Shown piece by piece: positions 1 to 8,401 of a stretch of DNA of 64,000 bases. The position numbers and the translations under genes are program-made. Each line of letters begins with the position of its first letter. Position 1 is the stretch's first letter. The notes under the pieces are model-generated. The model did no database searches. It saw only the letters and a list, made by a program, of their open reading frames with translations, and was not told the origin of the DNA. The stretch is from Streptomyces antimycoticus (GTDB lineage Bacteria > Actinomycetota > Actinomycetes > Streptomycetales > Streptomycetaceae). The stretch spans positions 5,766,001-5,830,000 of the forward strand of contig NZ_BJHV01000001.1 of the NCBI RefSeq assembly GCF_005405925.1, given 5' to 3'.

Positions 1-892
1 GCTGGTCCGGGCCCCACTTCTGCCAGGCGCTCAGCACCTTCGCGGCCTTCGACCATGGCCATGACATATAACACGTCACGCCGTCGGCCGCCTCATGCGT
101 ACGGAACCGCAGTTCGGTGACGACACCGAAGTTGCCGTTGCCCGCGCCGCGCAGCGCCCAGAACAGATCGGCCTCGCGGTTCTTGGAGACCTCGAGGGCC
201 TTACCGTCCGCGGTGACGATCGTCGCACCCGTAAGGCTGTCGGCGGTCAGCCCGTACGCCCGGGAGACCACACCGTGGCCGCCGCCGAGGGTCAGCCCCG
301 ATATGCCGACGCTCGGGCAGGAACCGCCGGGAACGGTGACCCCGCGGGTGCCGAGCGAGGTGTAGACGTCGATGAGCTTGGCGCCGCCGCCGATTCGCGC
401 CTCGCCGGAGGTCGTACGGATCGACGAGAGCGCGGAGACGTCGATGACGAGCCGGCCGTCGCCGCTGGACCACCCGGCGTAGGAGTGACCGCCGTTGCGG
501 ATGGCGACGGGGGCGCCATGGCGGCGGGCGAAGTCCAGACAGGCGGAGATGTCCGAGGTGTTCTCTATATAGGCGACGGCGGCGGGCCGCAGATGGTCGA
601 AGCGGGTGTTGTAGAGCCGGCTGGCGGAGGTGTAGTCGGAGTCGCCGGGGCGCACCAGGTCGCCCTGCAGGTCGTTGCCGAGCGCGCTCCAGTCGGCGGA
701 CTTCGGCTTGCCGTCGACGGCGCCGCGCCTGCCGCTCGCGGAGGCCGAATGGGCGTCCGGCGCCGAGGAGGAGGCGGAGTCGGCGGAGGTCCCGTCACCG
801 CCGGCCTTTCCCGCGTCGTCGTCGCACGCGGTGGCCCATGTGGCGGTGGCCGTCAGCCCCGTGCCCGCTGCCAGCAGTGTCCGCCGGTTCAT
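1..892 (-). CDS. FAD-linked oxidase, BBE type (C-terminus beyond window)
   Basis: Secreted or membrane-anchored flavoprotein oxidase that probably oxidises a sugar, alcohol or secondary metabolite. The ATG at 892 opens with twin arginines and a hydrophobic stretch ending in Cys (NRRTLLAAG...ATAC), suggesting a Tat-exported lipoprotein. A Ser/Ala-rich linker follows, then the PCMH-type FAD domain: RNGGHSYAG (His about 136) and GGSCPSVG (Cys about 192), the two residues used for bicovalent flavin attachment in berberine-bridge-like enzymes. About 297 residues are visible; the substrate and C-terminal BBE domains lie beyond the window start. The substrate cannot be deduced. Confidence 0.88.
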   Translation of the reverse strand, partial: MNRRTLLAAGTGLTATATWATACDDDAGKAGGDGTSADSASSSAPDAHSASASGRRGAVDGKPKSADWSALGNDLQGDLVRPGDSDYTSASRLYNTRFDHLRPAAVAYIENTSDISACLDFARRHGAPVAIRNGGHSYAGWSSGDGRLVIDVSALSSIRTTSGEARIGGGAKLIDVYTSLGTRGVTVPGGSCPSVGISGLTLGGGHGVVSRAYGLTADSLTGATIVTADGKALEVSKNREADLFWALRGAGNGNFGVVTELRFRTHEAADGVTCYMSWPWSKAAKVLSAWQKWGPDQ

Positions 893-1036
893 GGCGGTGT
901 CCCCTCCCTGTCGACGCTGTTCTCAACCGTCGACCGGGCCACTGCGAAGCCGGCCCGATCCCTGGGTCAGAGGGAGGGACCGGGGGATGTGGTTCCGCTC
1001 GTTGCCGAAGTGTTGTCGGGGGACGGACAAGCCCCA

Positions 1037-1240
1037 CTAATCGGACGAGTCCGATGAATCGCTTGTGTCGGACGGGGAGTGACGGGCCGTCACATGCGCC
1101 GCCGCGTCGTCGCGGGCGAGGCCTCTGGCGCGACGGGCCGGGCCGTACCAGCCGCAGGTGCAGCGGGCGGTGGAGAAGGAGCCCTTCTCCACCGTGGTGG
1201 TGCGGTCCTGGCCGGGGCCTATGTCGCCTGAGTCGAGCAC
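1037..1240 (-). CDS. small conserved Streptomyces protein, 67 aa
   Basis: GTG-started 67-aa protein of unknown function. Its centre reads VEKGSFSTARCTCGWYGPAR, with a CTCGW pair of cysteines that could bind metal, followed by an Arg/Ala helix and a Ser/Asp tail (SSDSSD). Proteins with this TxVEKGSFSTARCxCGW core are, from memory, widespread in streptomycetes. It lies alone between the FAD oxidase (same strand) and the divergent lipoprotein gene. No role is assigned. Confidence 0.62.
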   Translation of the reverse strand: MLDSGDIGPGQDRTTTVEKGSFSTARCTCGWYGPARRARGLARDDAAAHVTARHSPSDTSDSSDSSD

Positions 1241-1336
1241 ATGACCACGCTACCGGGCCGTGACGAGCCACCGGTGCTGATCGTTAAACGAACAAGTATC
1301 AAGCGTGGACGAGCGTGGCCAGGGGGTCGGCGGTCG

Positions 1337-2251
1337 ATGGAGTTCCAGCAGCGCGGGCTCGGCGTACGGAGACGGGTGAGAGCGGTCGCCGGTGTCGTGT
1401 CGGGCGGCCTGCTGGCCATGTCGCTGGCGACCGTCAGCGGCTGTTCCACCGAGACGGCGGCCGATGAACGCCCCGGCGGCACGGCGCGGGAGAGCGCGGT
1501 CGCGGTGCTCCACCGGGCCGCGGACGTGCTGGTCAGATCGGGCAGCTCACGGGTCCGCACCACCATGGAGACGGCGACGGGCGGCACCCGCGTGTCCATC
1601 CGCGGCAGCGGTGCGTACGACTTCGAGAAGCGGCGGGGTCGGCTGCGGCTGCTGCTGCCGAGGGACGCGATGGGGGCCGCCGAACATGCGCCGATCACCG
1701 AACTCCTGGCCTCCGGAGCGCTTTTCATGCGCAATCGCGGAGCGGGCATTCCCCGCGATAAGTGGGTTCGGGTGGATACGACGGACATTCCCGATGGCAA
1801 TCTCGTCACGGGCGGGGCCACGGATCCGCTGACCGCCGCCGAACTGCTGCGCGGGGTACGGAAGGCCAGCCTGGTCGGCGAGGAGGGGCTCGACGGGGAT
1901 CTGGTGCGTCACTATCGCGGCATCACCGATATCGGCCGGGCGGCCCGGCGCGCGTCGGAGGGCGCGCGGGGCTCGCTGGTGGCCGCGGCGAAGGGGTTCG
2001 ACGAGAGCACGGTGACCTTCGACGCGTATCTCGACGGGCTCGGCCGGCTGCGCGAGGTGCGGCACCGGTTCACGGTGACCAGCCGGACCGACGGCCAGGA
2101 GGCGACGGCGGGCCCGGACGCCGCCCGGCGGCGCGGTGCGGTGGGGGTCGCCTCGACGACGGAGCTGTACGACTTCGGGGCGCCGGCCGTGGTCGAGCTC
2201 CCCAAGCCCACGGATATCTACACAGGAAAGGTCGGATCACCTCAGAAGTAG
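1337..2251 (+). CDS. LppX/LprAFG-like lipoprotein, 304 aa
   Basis: Probable surface lipoprotein. The ATG at 1337 follows an AGGGGG ribosome site by about ten bases and opens a lipoprotein signal: Arg-rich n-region, hydrophobic core, and lipobox VSGC with Cys about 36. An in-frame start at 1241 would add 32 residues ahead of the signal and is less likely. The mature part reads like the LppX/LolA-fold lipoproteins of actinobacteria (TTMETATGG, DTTDIPDGN, LREVRHRFTV). These often carry lipid or are simply annotated as lipoproteins. Ligand unknown. Confidence 0.72.
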   Translation: MEFQQRGLGVRRRVRAVAGVVSGGLLAMSLATVSGCSTETAADERPGGTARESAVAVLHRAADVLVRSGSSRVRTTMETATGGTRVSIRGSGAYDFEKRRGRLRLLLPRDAMGAAEHAPITELLASGALFMRNRGAGIPRDKWVRVDTTDIPDGNLVTGGATDPLTAAELLRGVRKASLVGEEGLDGDLVRHYRGITDIGRAARRASEGARGSLVAAAKGFDESTVTFDAYLDGLGRLREVRHRFTVTSRTDGQEATAGPDAARRRGAVGVASTTELYDFGAPAVVELPKPTDIYTGKVGSPQK

Positions 2252-2378
2252 TCGGAGGGGCCCGCTTTGCCCTTCGAAATGGCCCATCCGTGCCATGCGC
2301 GGAGTGTGTACCGATCCCTACGCTGGGAAGCCGCTGCTCGAAAGTGCTCGCAGGTGCTCGCTGGAGGAGGTGAAACAC

Positions 2379-2708
2379 GTGGTTGCGCGTCGCGGCTCGT
2401 CGGGCCCGGACCCCGTGGCCCTCGTCGAAATCGATCTCTATGGTGACTTGATGATCGCTGCGTCGAGCGCGGACGAGGACAGGCTCAGTACGGACCGTAT
2501 CGACGAGGTGCTCCGGGTGCAGGCCGACCGATCAGATTCGGCCGAGGGGGCCAAGAGTGCCAAGGGCGCTAATGGCGTTAACGGCGCCAAGGGTGCCAAT
2601 GGCGTCAAGCGGACCAAGGGTGCTAACAACGCTGACCGCGCCGAGGACGCAAGGGGTGCCGACGAATCGACGGGCGCCCCGGAGGCCGGGAGTCCGGACA
2701 CCCCATAG
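2379..2708 (+). CDS. small conserved protein with Ala/Gly/Lys repeat, 109 aa
   Basis: The start is set at GTG 2379, eight bases after a strong GGAGGAGG. The N-terminal 45 residues (VALVEIDLYGDLMIAASS...STDRIDEVLRV) match a small family conserved in Streptomyces whose function is unknown to me. The C-terminal half is low complexity: short units of the type GAKGANGV repeated from about 2545 to 2640, encoded by near-identical GCC AAG GGT GCT AAT blocks. The repeat is clearly translated in this frame, but its unit changes suggest slippage. Followed by CsoR on the other strand. Confidence 0.6.
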   Translation: MVARRGSSGPDPVALVEIDLYGDLMIAASSADEDRLSTDRIDEVLRVQADRSDSAEGAKSAKGANGVNGAKGANGVKRTKGANNADRAEDARGADESTGAPEAGSPDTP

Positions 2709-2878
2709 CCGAGTCGCCGCCTCGCCGGCGGGTGCCCAGCGGCCCCGTCCGGCGAGCGGCTCGTCCGGCGAGGCCGTAGCCATACCCACACCCGGCTGCG
2801 GTCATGTCCACGCACGGGCCGGGACGGGCCGGGCCTAGACGGGCGGGACGTGCCGTGCCGGGCCGTGCCGGTGCGAGC

Positions 2879-3283
2879 TCAGGTCCGCAGCAGCCGGGCG
2901 ATGGCCGCCGTGGCCTCGGCCACCTTGGCGTCGACCTCACTCGTGCCCTCCGTCTCGCCCTGGGCGGCGCTCTCCACGGCCGCGCTGGCGACGCAGTGGC
3001 GCAAATGCTCCTCGAGCAGCTGGAGGGCGAAGGACTGGAGCGCCTTGGTGCCGGCCGAGACCTGGGTGAGTATGTCGATGCAGTAGACGTCTTCCTCGAC
3101 CATCCGCTGCAGTCCCCTGATCTGGCCCTCGATCCGGCGCAACCGCTTGAGGTGCTGATCCTTTTGTTTGGCGTATCCATGGCCACCGTGGGGTACGGAC
3201 TCCTGGGCGGAAGTATGCCCGGACGTCTGGCCCCGCTCGTCGCCGTCGGTGGGCGCGGTGGTGTCGGCTGCCGTGGTCGTCAT
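2879..3283 (-). CDS. csoR: CsoR copper-sensing repressor, 134 aa
   Basis: Cu(I)-sensing, all-helical DUF156 repressor that leaves DNA when it binds copper. The start is placed at ATG 3283 behind GGGAGGAC, not at the upstream in-frame GTG. The ligand set is complete: Cys 68 (in VYCIDIL), His 93 and Cys 97 (in EEHLRHC), with Tyr 67 next to the first Cys. The C-25-H-4-C spacing is that of Mycobacterium tuberculosis CsoR. A poorly ordered 35-residue N-terminal tail rich in Thr/Asp/Gly precedes the fold. A matching operator lies 31-53 bp upstream, so autoregulation is likely. No copper ATPase or chaperone gene is adjacent. Confidence 0.92.
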   Translation of the reverse strand: MTTTAADTTAPTDGDERGQTSGHTSAQESVPHGGHGYAKQKDQHLKRLRRIEGQIRGLQRMVEEDVYCIDILTQVSAGTKALQSFALQLLEEHLRHCVASAAVESAAQGETEGTSEVDAKVAEATAAIARLLRT

Positions 3284-3313
3284 GGCGTCCTCCCGTTGAT
3301 TACGCAATGTCCG

Positions 3314-3336
3314 CATATACCCCCAGTGGGTATATG
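3314..3336. promoter_or_regulatory. CsoR operator
   Basis: Inverted repeat CATATACCC (3314-3322), five-base spacer, GGGTATATG (3328-3336). The TACCC-N5-GGGTA form is the classic CsoR-family GC-tract operator. It lies just upstream of csoR (start 3283). Confidence 0.8.
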
Positions 3337-3474
3337 GTACCGGCTTTTCTGGTCGAACCGGGCCCCCGTGCTGAGCACTCTGCCCGATGGGCGACACTGG
3401 GACCGCCGGTTACCGTGGCCGGAAGATGCGCCTAGCATCGACGAGTCCCCATCCGCTGCATCCGAGGATCCCCA

Positions 3475-4095
3475 GTGCGCTTTCGTCTGACCCCCAGGGA
3501 GACGAGCTTTTACGACATGTTCGCCGCGTCCGCGGACAACATCGTGACCGGCTCCAAGCTCCTGATGGAACTGCTCGGGGCGGACTCCTCCGCTCGTGCC
3601 GAGATTGCGGAGCGGATGAGGGCCGCGGAGCACGCGGGGGACGACGCCACACACGCGATCTTCCACCAGCTGAACTCCTCCTTCATCACGCCGTTCGACC
3701 GTGAGGACATCTACCGCCTGGCCTCGTCCCTCGACGACATCATGGACTTCATGGAGGAGGCCGTCGACCTGGTCGTCCTCTACCAGGTCGACGAGCTGCC
3801 CAAGGGGGTCGAGCAGCAGATCGAGGTGCTGGCGCGGGCGGCCGAGCTGACCGCCGAGGCGATGCCGAATCTGCGCACCATGACCAACCTCACCGAGTAC
3901 TGGATCGAGGTCAACCGCTTGGAGAACCAGGCCGACCAGATCCACCGCAGGCTCCTGGCCCACCTCTTCAACGGTAAGTACGACGCGATAGAGGTGCTGA
4001 AGCTCAAGCAGATCGTCGATGTGCTGGAGGAAGCGGCCGACGCCTTCGAGCACGTGGCCAACACGGTCGAGACCATCGCCGTCAAGGAGTCCTGA
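3475..4095 (+). CDS. DUF47/PhoU-like phosphate transport accessory protein
   Basis: PhoU-fold (DUF47) cytoplasmic accessory protein for the Pit phosphate permease encoded eight bases downstream. GTG start 3475 after GAGGA, 206 aa. All-helical, with the family pattern ETSFYDMFAASADNI near the N-terminus, EHAGDDATHAIF with acidic metal-binding residues, and FDREDIYRLASSLDDIMDFMEEA in the middle. The family is thought to modulate Pit activity, but the mechanism is not visible in sequence. Genes in this order (csoR, DUF47, pit, then facing pstB) are familiar from Streptomyces. Confidence 0.9.
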   Translation: MRFRLTPRETSFYDMFAASADNIVTGSKLLMELLGADSSARAEIAERMRAAEHAGDDATHAIFHQLNSSFITPFDREDIYRLASSLDDIMDFMEEAVDLVVLYQVDELPKGVEQQIEVLARAAELTAEAMPNLRTMTNLTEYWIEVNRLENQADQIHRRLLAHLFNGKYDAIEVLKLKQIVDVLEEAADAFEHVANTVETIAVKES

Positions 4096-4103
4096 GCCCG
4101 GGC

Positions 4104-5102
4104 ATGGACACCTTCGCGCTTGTCGTGACCATCGCGGTCGCGCTCTTCTTCACCTATACCAACGGCTTCCACGACTCGGCCAACGCCATCGCGACCTCGG
4201 TCTCCACCCGGGCGCTGACCCCCAGGGCGGCGCTCGCGATGGCCGCCGTGATGAACCTCGCGGGTGCCTTCCTCGGCAGTGGCGTCGCCAAGACCGTCAG
4301 TGAGGGTCTGATCGCCACCCCCACCGGCGACCAAGGCATGATGATCTTGTTCGCCGGGCTGATCGGCGCGATCACCTGGAACATGGTGACCTGGTACTAC
4401 GGTCTGCCGTCCTCCTCCTCGCACGCGCTGTTCGGCGGGCTGGTCGGGGCGGCGCTGGCGGGGGCGAGCACGGTCCACTGGGACGGGGTGCTGGAGAAGG
4501 TCGTCATCCCGATGATCCTCTCTCCCATCGTCGGCCTGGTGCTGGGCTACTTCGTGATGGTGATCATCCTCTGGCTGTTCCGTGGCGCGAACCCGCACAA
4601 GGCCAAGCGCGGCTTCCGGATAGCGCAGACCGTCTCGGCGGCGGGCATGGCGCTCGGCCACGGCCTCCAGGACGCCCAGAAGACCATGGGTGTCGTAGTG
4701 ATGGCCCTGGTCATCGGGGGTGTCGAGGACGAAGGCGACGCGATTCCGGTGTGGGTGAAGATCTCCTGCGCCGCGATGCTGTCGCTCGGCACCTACGCGG
4801 GCGGCTGGCGCATCATGCGCACGCTGGGACGGCGGATCATCGAGCTGGACCCGCCGCAGGGGTTCGCGGCGGAGACCACGGCGGCCGGAGTCATGTACAC
4901 GGCGTCGTTCATGTTCCAGGCGCCCATCTCGACCACCCATGTCATCACCTCGGCGATCATGGGCGTGGGGGCGACCAAGCGGGTGAGCGCGGTCCGCTGG
5001 GGGGTCGCGAAGAACATCATCCTCGGCTGGTTCATCACCATGCCCGCCGCGGCCGGAGTCGCCGCGCTCAGCTACTGGATCGTCAATCTGGCCTTCGGCT
5101 GA
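4104..5102 (+). CDS. pit: Pit-type low-affinity phosphate permease, 332 aa
   Basis: Inorganic phosphate (metal-phosphate):H+ symporter of the PiT family, in the cytoplasmic membrane. Two PiT signatures are visible: FFTYTNGFHDSANAIA at about residues 11-26 and the inverted repeat copy QAPISTTHVITSAIMGVGAT near residue 275. About nine to ten hydrophobic segments surround the loop SSSSHALFGGLVGAALAG. Probably co-transcribed with the DUF47 gene; a strong hairpin follows. Normally the constitutive uptake route, complementing the inducible PstSCAB system encoded opposite. Confidence 0.94.
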   Translation: MDTFALVVTIAVALFFTYTNGFHDSANAIATSVSTRALTPRAALAMAAVMNLAGAFLGSGVAKTVSEGLIATPTGDQGMMILFAGLIGAITWNMVTWYYGLPSSSSHALFGGLVGAALAGASTVHWDGVLEKVVIPMILSPIVGLVLGYFVMVIILWLFRGANPHKAKRGFRIAQTVSAAGMALGHGLQDAQKTMGVVVMALVIGGVEDEGDAIPVWVKISCAAMLSLGTYAGGWRIMRTLGRRIIELDPPQGFAAETTAAGVMYTASFMFQAPISTTHVITSAIMGVGATKRVSAVRWGVAKNIILGWFITMPAAAGVAALSYWIVNLAFG

Positions 5103-5170
5103 GGCTGGCCGCCGCACGTATCAGGGCTGACCCTCACGCGCTCCGGCCCACCGCCGTACGCAGAAACACG

Positions 5171-5209
5171 AAGCAGATATCCGAAGCAGATACGCAAAGC
5201 AGATACACG
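5171..5209. repeat. three 13-bp direct repeats
   Basis: Units at 5171-5183, 5184-5196 and 5197-5209 share AAGCAGATA followed by four variable bases; a partial unit precedes them. They lie between the convergent pit and pstB genes, just before the terminator hairpin. No function is evident. Confidence 0.6.
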
Positions 5210-5214
5210 AAAGC

Positions 5215-5244
5215 GGGCCCGCCCCGGGAGCCAGGGGCGGGCCC
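5215..5244. terminator. bidirectional terminator hairpin pit/pstB
   Basis: Perfect 11-bp stem GGGCCCGCCCC (5215-5225) / GGGGCGGGCCC (5234-5244) with an 8-base loop, between the ends of pit (+) and pstB (-). There is no long U tract, as is usual in streptomycetes. Confidence 0.75.
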
Positions 5245-5319
5245 TTCGTCTTGCGGTGGCACCGCCATGCAGCACCGCAGGACGTTCTGTCCTCGCCAGT
5301 AGTGCGGCGAGGAGCCTGA

Positions 5320-6096
5320 TCAGCCGAAGCGGCCCGAGATGTAGTCCTCGGTCGCCTGTACCGACGGGTTGGAGAAGATCCGCTCGGTCTCGTCGATCTC
5401 GATGAGCTTGCCGGGCTGGCCGACGCCGGCCAGGTTGAAGAAGGCCGTACGGTCCGAGACGCGCGCCGCCTGCTGCATGTTGTGCGTCACGATGACGATC
5501 GTGAAGCGCTCCTTGAGCTCACCGATCAGGTCCTCGATGGCGAGCGTCGATATCGGGTCCAGCGCCGAGCAGGGCTCGTCCATCAGCAGCACATCGGGCT
5601 CGACCGCGATGGCGCGGGCGATGCACAGCCGCTGCTGCTGACCACCGGAGAGGCCGGCGCCCGGCTTGTTCAGCCGGTCCTTGACCTCGTTCCACAGGTT
5701 GGCGCCCTTGAGGGACTTCTCGACGACGGCCTCGAGCTCGCTCTTCCGGTACGAGCCGTTGAGCTTCAGCCCGGCGGCGACGTTCTCGAATATGGACATC
5801 GTCGGGAACGGGTTGGGGCGCTGGAAGACCATACCGACCGTACGGCGCACGGAGACCGGGTCCACGCCCGAGCCGTAGAGGTTCTCGTCGTCGAGCATCA
5901 CCTTGCCCTCGACCCGGCCGCCGAGGGTGACCTCGTGCATCCGGTTGAGGGTGCGCAGGAAGGTCGACTTGCCACAGCCCGAGGGGCCGATGAAGGCGGT
6001 CACCGAGCGGGGCTCGACCGTCATCGAGATGTCCTCGATGGCTTTGTGGGTGCCGTAGTAGGCCGTCAGCCCGCTGACGTCGATGCGCTTGGCCAT
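5320..6096 (-). CDS. pstB: phosphate ABC transporter ATPase PstB
   Basis: ATP-hydrolysing subunit of the high-affinity phosphate importer. ATG 6096 ([10 protein letters not shown]), 258 aa, the usual PstB length. Motifs in order: Walker [11 protein letters not shown]-loop [10 protein letters not shown], signature [16 protein letters not shown], Walker [14 protein letters not shown], and switch His in IVTHNM. Last gene of the minus-strand pstS-pstC-(small ORF)-pstA-pstB operon, 26 bp after pstA. The upstream in-frame extension of the ORF is out-of-frame pstA sequence, not part of this protein. Confidence 0.95.
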   Translation of the reverse strand: MAKRIDVSGLTAYYGTHKAIEDISMTVEPRSVTAFIGPSGCGKSTFLRTLNRMHEVTLGGRVEGKVMLDDENLYGSGVDPVSVRRTVGMVFQRPNPFPTMSIFENVAAGLKLNGSYRKSELEAVVEKSLKGANLWNEVKDRLNKPGAGLSGGQQQRLCIARAIAVEPDVLLMDEPCSALDPISTLAIEDLIGELKERFTIVIVTHNMQQAARVSDRTAFFNLAGVGQPGKLIEIDETERIFSNPSVQATEDYISGRFG

Positions 6097-6122
6097 GTGA
6101 ATCACTTCTCTTCTTCTTGGCC

Positions 6123-7183
6123 TCAGCGGCCGGACTTCGGGGCCTTCCAGCGGGCGATGCCGCGGGCCACCAGGTTCAGGATCATGACGAAGGCGATGAG
6201 CACGAGCGCCGCGGCCCAGGCCCGGTTGAAGGAGGCCTCGTTGCCGAGCTGCCACTGCTCGTAGATGTAGTACGGCAGCGACGACTGGGCGCCTTCGAAC
6301 GGGTTGTTGTTGATCCCCGCGGCACCGAAGACCAGCAGCACGATGGGGGCGGACTCGCCGGCGATACGGGCGACCGCGAGCATCACACCGGTGGTGATTC
6401 CGCCGATCGCGGTGGGCAGCACCACCTTGAGGATGGTGCGCCACTTGGGCACGCCGAGCGCGAGGGACGCCTCACGCAGCTCGTCCGGGACCAGCTTGAG
6501 CATTTCCTCGGTCGAGCGGACGACGATCGGCATCATCAGGATGGCCAGCGCCATGGCACCGGCGAAGCCCGAGTAGCTGAAGCCGAGAATGATGATCCAG
6601 AAGCTGAGGATGAACAGACCGGCGACGATCGAGGGGATACCCGTCATCACGTCGACGAAGAAGGTGACGGCCTTGGCGAGCCGGCCGCGGCCGTACTCCA
6701 CCAGGTAGATGGCGGTCAGCAGGCCGATCGGAACGGCGATGAGCGCGGCGAGACCGACCTGCTCCAGGGTGCCGATGATCGCGTGGTACGCGCCACCGCC
6801 GGGCAGGATCGTCTGCACACCCTCCATGGAGTGGCCCAGGAAGTAGCCGTCGAGCACCGTCCGGCCCCGGTCGATGGTCTCCCAGAGCAGGGAGAGCAGC
6901 GGGATGACGGCGAGCAGGAAGCAGACCCAGACCAGGCTGGTGGCCAGCCGGTCCCTGGCCTGCCGGCCCCCTCGACCACGGCGCCGAGGACGTACGAGGC
7001 GATGATGAACACCAGGGCGGCGAACAGGCCCCACTGGAGCGGATTGCCCATTCCCAGGGCGGCGCCGATGCCCGCACCCACCGCCGCCGAGCCGACGACC
7101 AGGGCGTACGGGGTCCACCGCGGCAGACGAGCCTGCTTGAGGCTGGAAGCGAGGTGCGCGCCCTTATCGACAACAGTGCTCAT
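6123..7183 (-). pseudogene. pstA: phosphate ABC permease PstA, frame broken at a G5 run
   Basis: Inner-membrane permease partner of PstC. The N-terminal ~70 residues (ATG 7183, STVVDKGAHLASSLKQ, two membrane helices) are in one frame. Everything from GRQARDRLATSLVWVC to the stop at 6123, including the BPD permease loop [19 protein letters not shown], is in another. The frames meet at plus-strand C5, 6967-6971; a sixth base would give V-E-G-G-R-Q-A-R-D and a normal PstA of about 353 aa. Because pstA is needed for Pst function and two other genes here break the same way, a sequencing undercall is more likely than real loss. ATG 7183 overlaps the stop of the 40-aa ORF. Confidence 0.85.
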
Positions 7184-7302
7184 GCCGTGCCCCTTACATT
7201 CGCTCCGCTGCGCCAGCAGCTGATGTGACTGTCGCCCGCGCGGCGCAGAGGTGCGGCCTTCGTCTTCTTCTGCGGCCCGGTGGCCGCGCTTACGTCGCTC
7301 AT
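7180..7302 (-). CDS. 40-aa coupled small ORF, copy A (between pstC and pstA)
   Basis: Small ORF running ATG 7302 to TGA 7180. Its ATG overlaps the pstC stop and its TGA overlaps the pstA ATG (ATGA both times), so it is arranged for translational coupling. The peptide carries APLRRAGDSHISCWRSGANV near its C-terminus. A second copy of identical length, about 88% identical in DNA by hand alignment (15 differences in 123), lies at 35587-35709 between two ABC exporter genes, again with ATGA at both ends. I do not recognise it. It could be a small protein, a coupling spacer or a mobile repeat. Confidence 0.6.
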   Translation of the reverse strand: MSDVSAATGPQKKTKAAPLRRAGDSHISCWRSGANVRGTA

Positions 7303-8288
7303 GCCGCGGTCCCCGAGTACTCCTTGCGGCGGGCGATGATCATTCGCGCGGCGCCGTTCACCAGCAGGGTGATGACGAACAGCACGAGACCGGAGGCGAT
7401 CAGCGCGTCGCGGCCGTCGTTACCGGCTTCCTTGAAGCGGCTGGCGATGTTCTGGGCGAAGGTGCCGCCGCCCGGGTCCAGCAGGCTGGTCTCGATCAGG
7501 AAGTTGGGGGACAGCACGGTGGCGACCGCCATGGTCTCGCCCAGCGCGCGGCCCAGGCCCAGCATCGAGGCGCTGATGATGCCGGAGCGGCCGAAGGGGA
7601 GGACCGACATCCGGATGACCTCCCAGCGGGTCGCGCCGAGCGCCAGCGCCGCCTCCTCGTGCATCTTCGGGACCTGCCGGAACACCTCGCGGCTCACGCT
7701 GGTGACGATCGGCAGGATCATGATCGCCAGCAGGATGCCGACGGTGAACAGGGAGCGCGCGGCGCCGCCCTGGTAGCTGAAGATCCCGGTCCAGCCCAGG
7801 TAGTCGTCGAACCAGGTGTACAGCCCGGTCAGATGCGGGACGAGGAAGAGCGCGCCCCACAGGCCGTAGACGATGCTGGGGACCGCGGCGAGCAGGTCGA
7901 TGACGTAGGCGACCGGAGTGGCCAGCCGGCGCGGGGCGTAGTGCGAGATGAACAGCGCGATGCCCACCGCGATCGGGACCGCGATGACCATGGCGACGAT
8001 CGAGCTGACGACCGTGCCGTAGGCGAGGACGGCGATGCCGAACCGCATCGGCGAGGAGCCGGTGTTCCACTCGAAGTACGTGAGGAAGTTGGCCTCGTCC
8101 TTGGAGATCGCGATGGCGGCGCGGTAGGTGAGGAAGGCCGCGATGGCCGCCATGATCACCAGCAGAGCGATACCGGAACCCCTGGAGAGGCCGAGGAAGA
8201 TCTTGTCACCGACGCGGCCGGTGGAGCGGGTCTTGACCTTGGGTGGAGACGCGGCGGCTGATGATGTGGGTTCTATATCCGTTTTCAT
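7299..8288 (-). CDS. pstC: phosphate ABC transporter permease PstC
   Basis: Inner-membrane permease of the phosphate importer. Start at ATG 8288 after GGAGAA, 329 aa. A 40-residue hydrophilic leader (KTDIEPTSSAAASPP) precedes about six membrane segments and the BPD-type EAA loop (VFRQVPKMHEEAALALGATRW, cut here as VFRQVP / EEAALALG). It follows pstS after a 113-bp gap holding a 46-bp perfect palindrome that probably lowers read-through, so permease is made below the level of binding protein. Its stop overlaps the small ORF. Confidence 0.94.
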   Translation of the reverse strand: MKTDIEPTSSAAASPPKVKTRSTGRVGDKIFLGLSRGSGIALLVIMAAIAAFLTYRAAIAISKDEANFLTYFEWNTGSSPMRFGIAVLAYGTVVSSIVAMVIAVPIAVGIALFISHYAPRRLATPVAYVIDLLAAVPSIVYGLWGALFLVPHLTGLYTWFDDYLGWTGIFSYQGGAARSLFTVGILLAIMILPIVTSVSREVFRQVPKMHEEAALALGATRWEVIRMSVLPFGRSGIISASMLGLGRALGETMAVATVLSPNFLIETSLLDPGGGTFAQNIASRFKEAGNDGRDALIASGLVLFVITLLVNGAARMIIARRKEYSGTAA

Positions 8289-8349
8289 GAGTTCTCCGGT
8301 CTGCGGAGCCTGATGCGTGAGGCTCCTGGTGCGGCGGTGCACCGGACAA

Positions 8350-8395
8350 TGCGGCTGACTCCGCCGCGGCGATCGCCGCGGCGGAGTCAGCCGCA
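8350..8395. promoter_or_regulatory. perfect 46-bp palindrome in pstS-pstC gap
   Basis: Arms 8350-8370 and 8375-8395 are exact reverse complements of 21 bases around GATC. In pst mRNA this makes a very stable stem directly after the pstS stop (8402). Likely roles are partial termination or protection of the pstS 3' end, giving more PstS than PstCAB. Confidence 0.85.
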
Positions 8396-8401
8396 CTCGG
8401 G

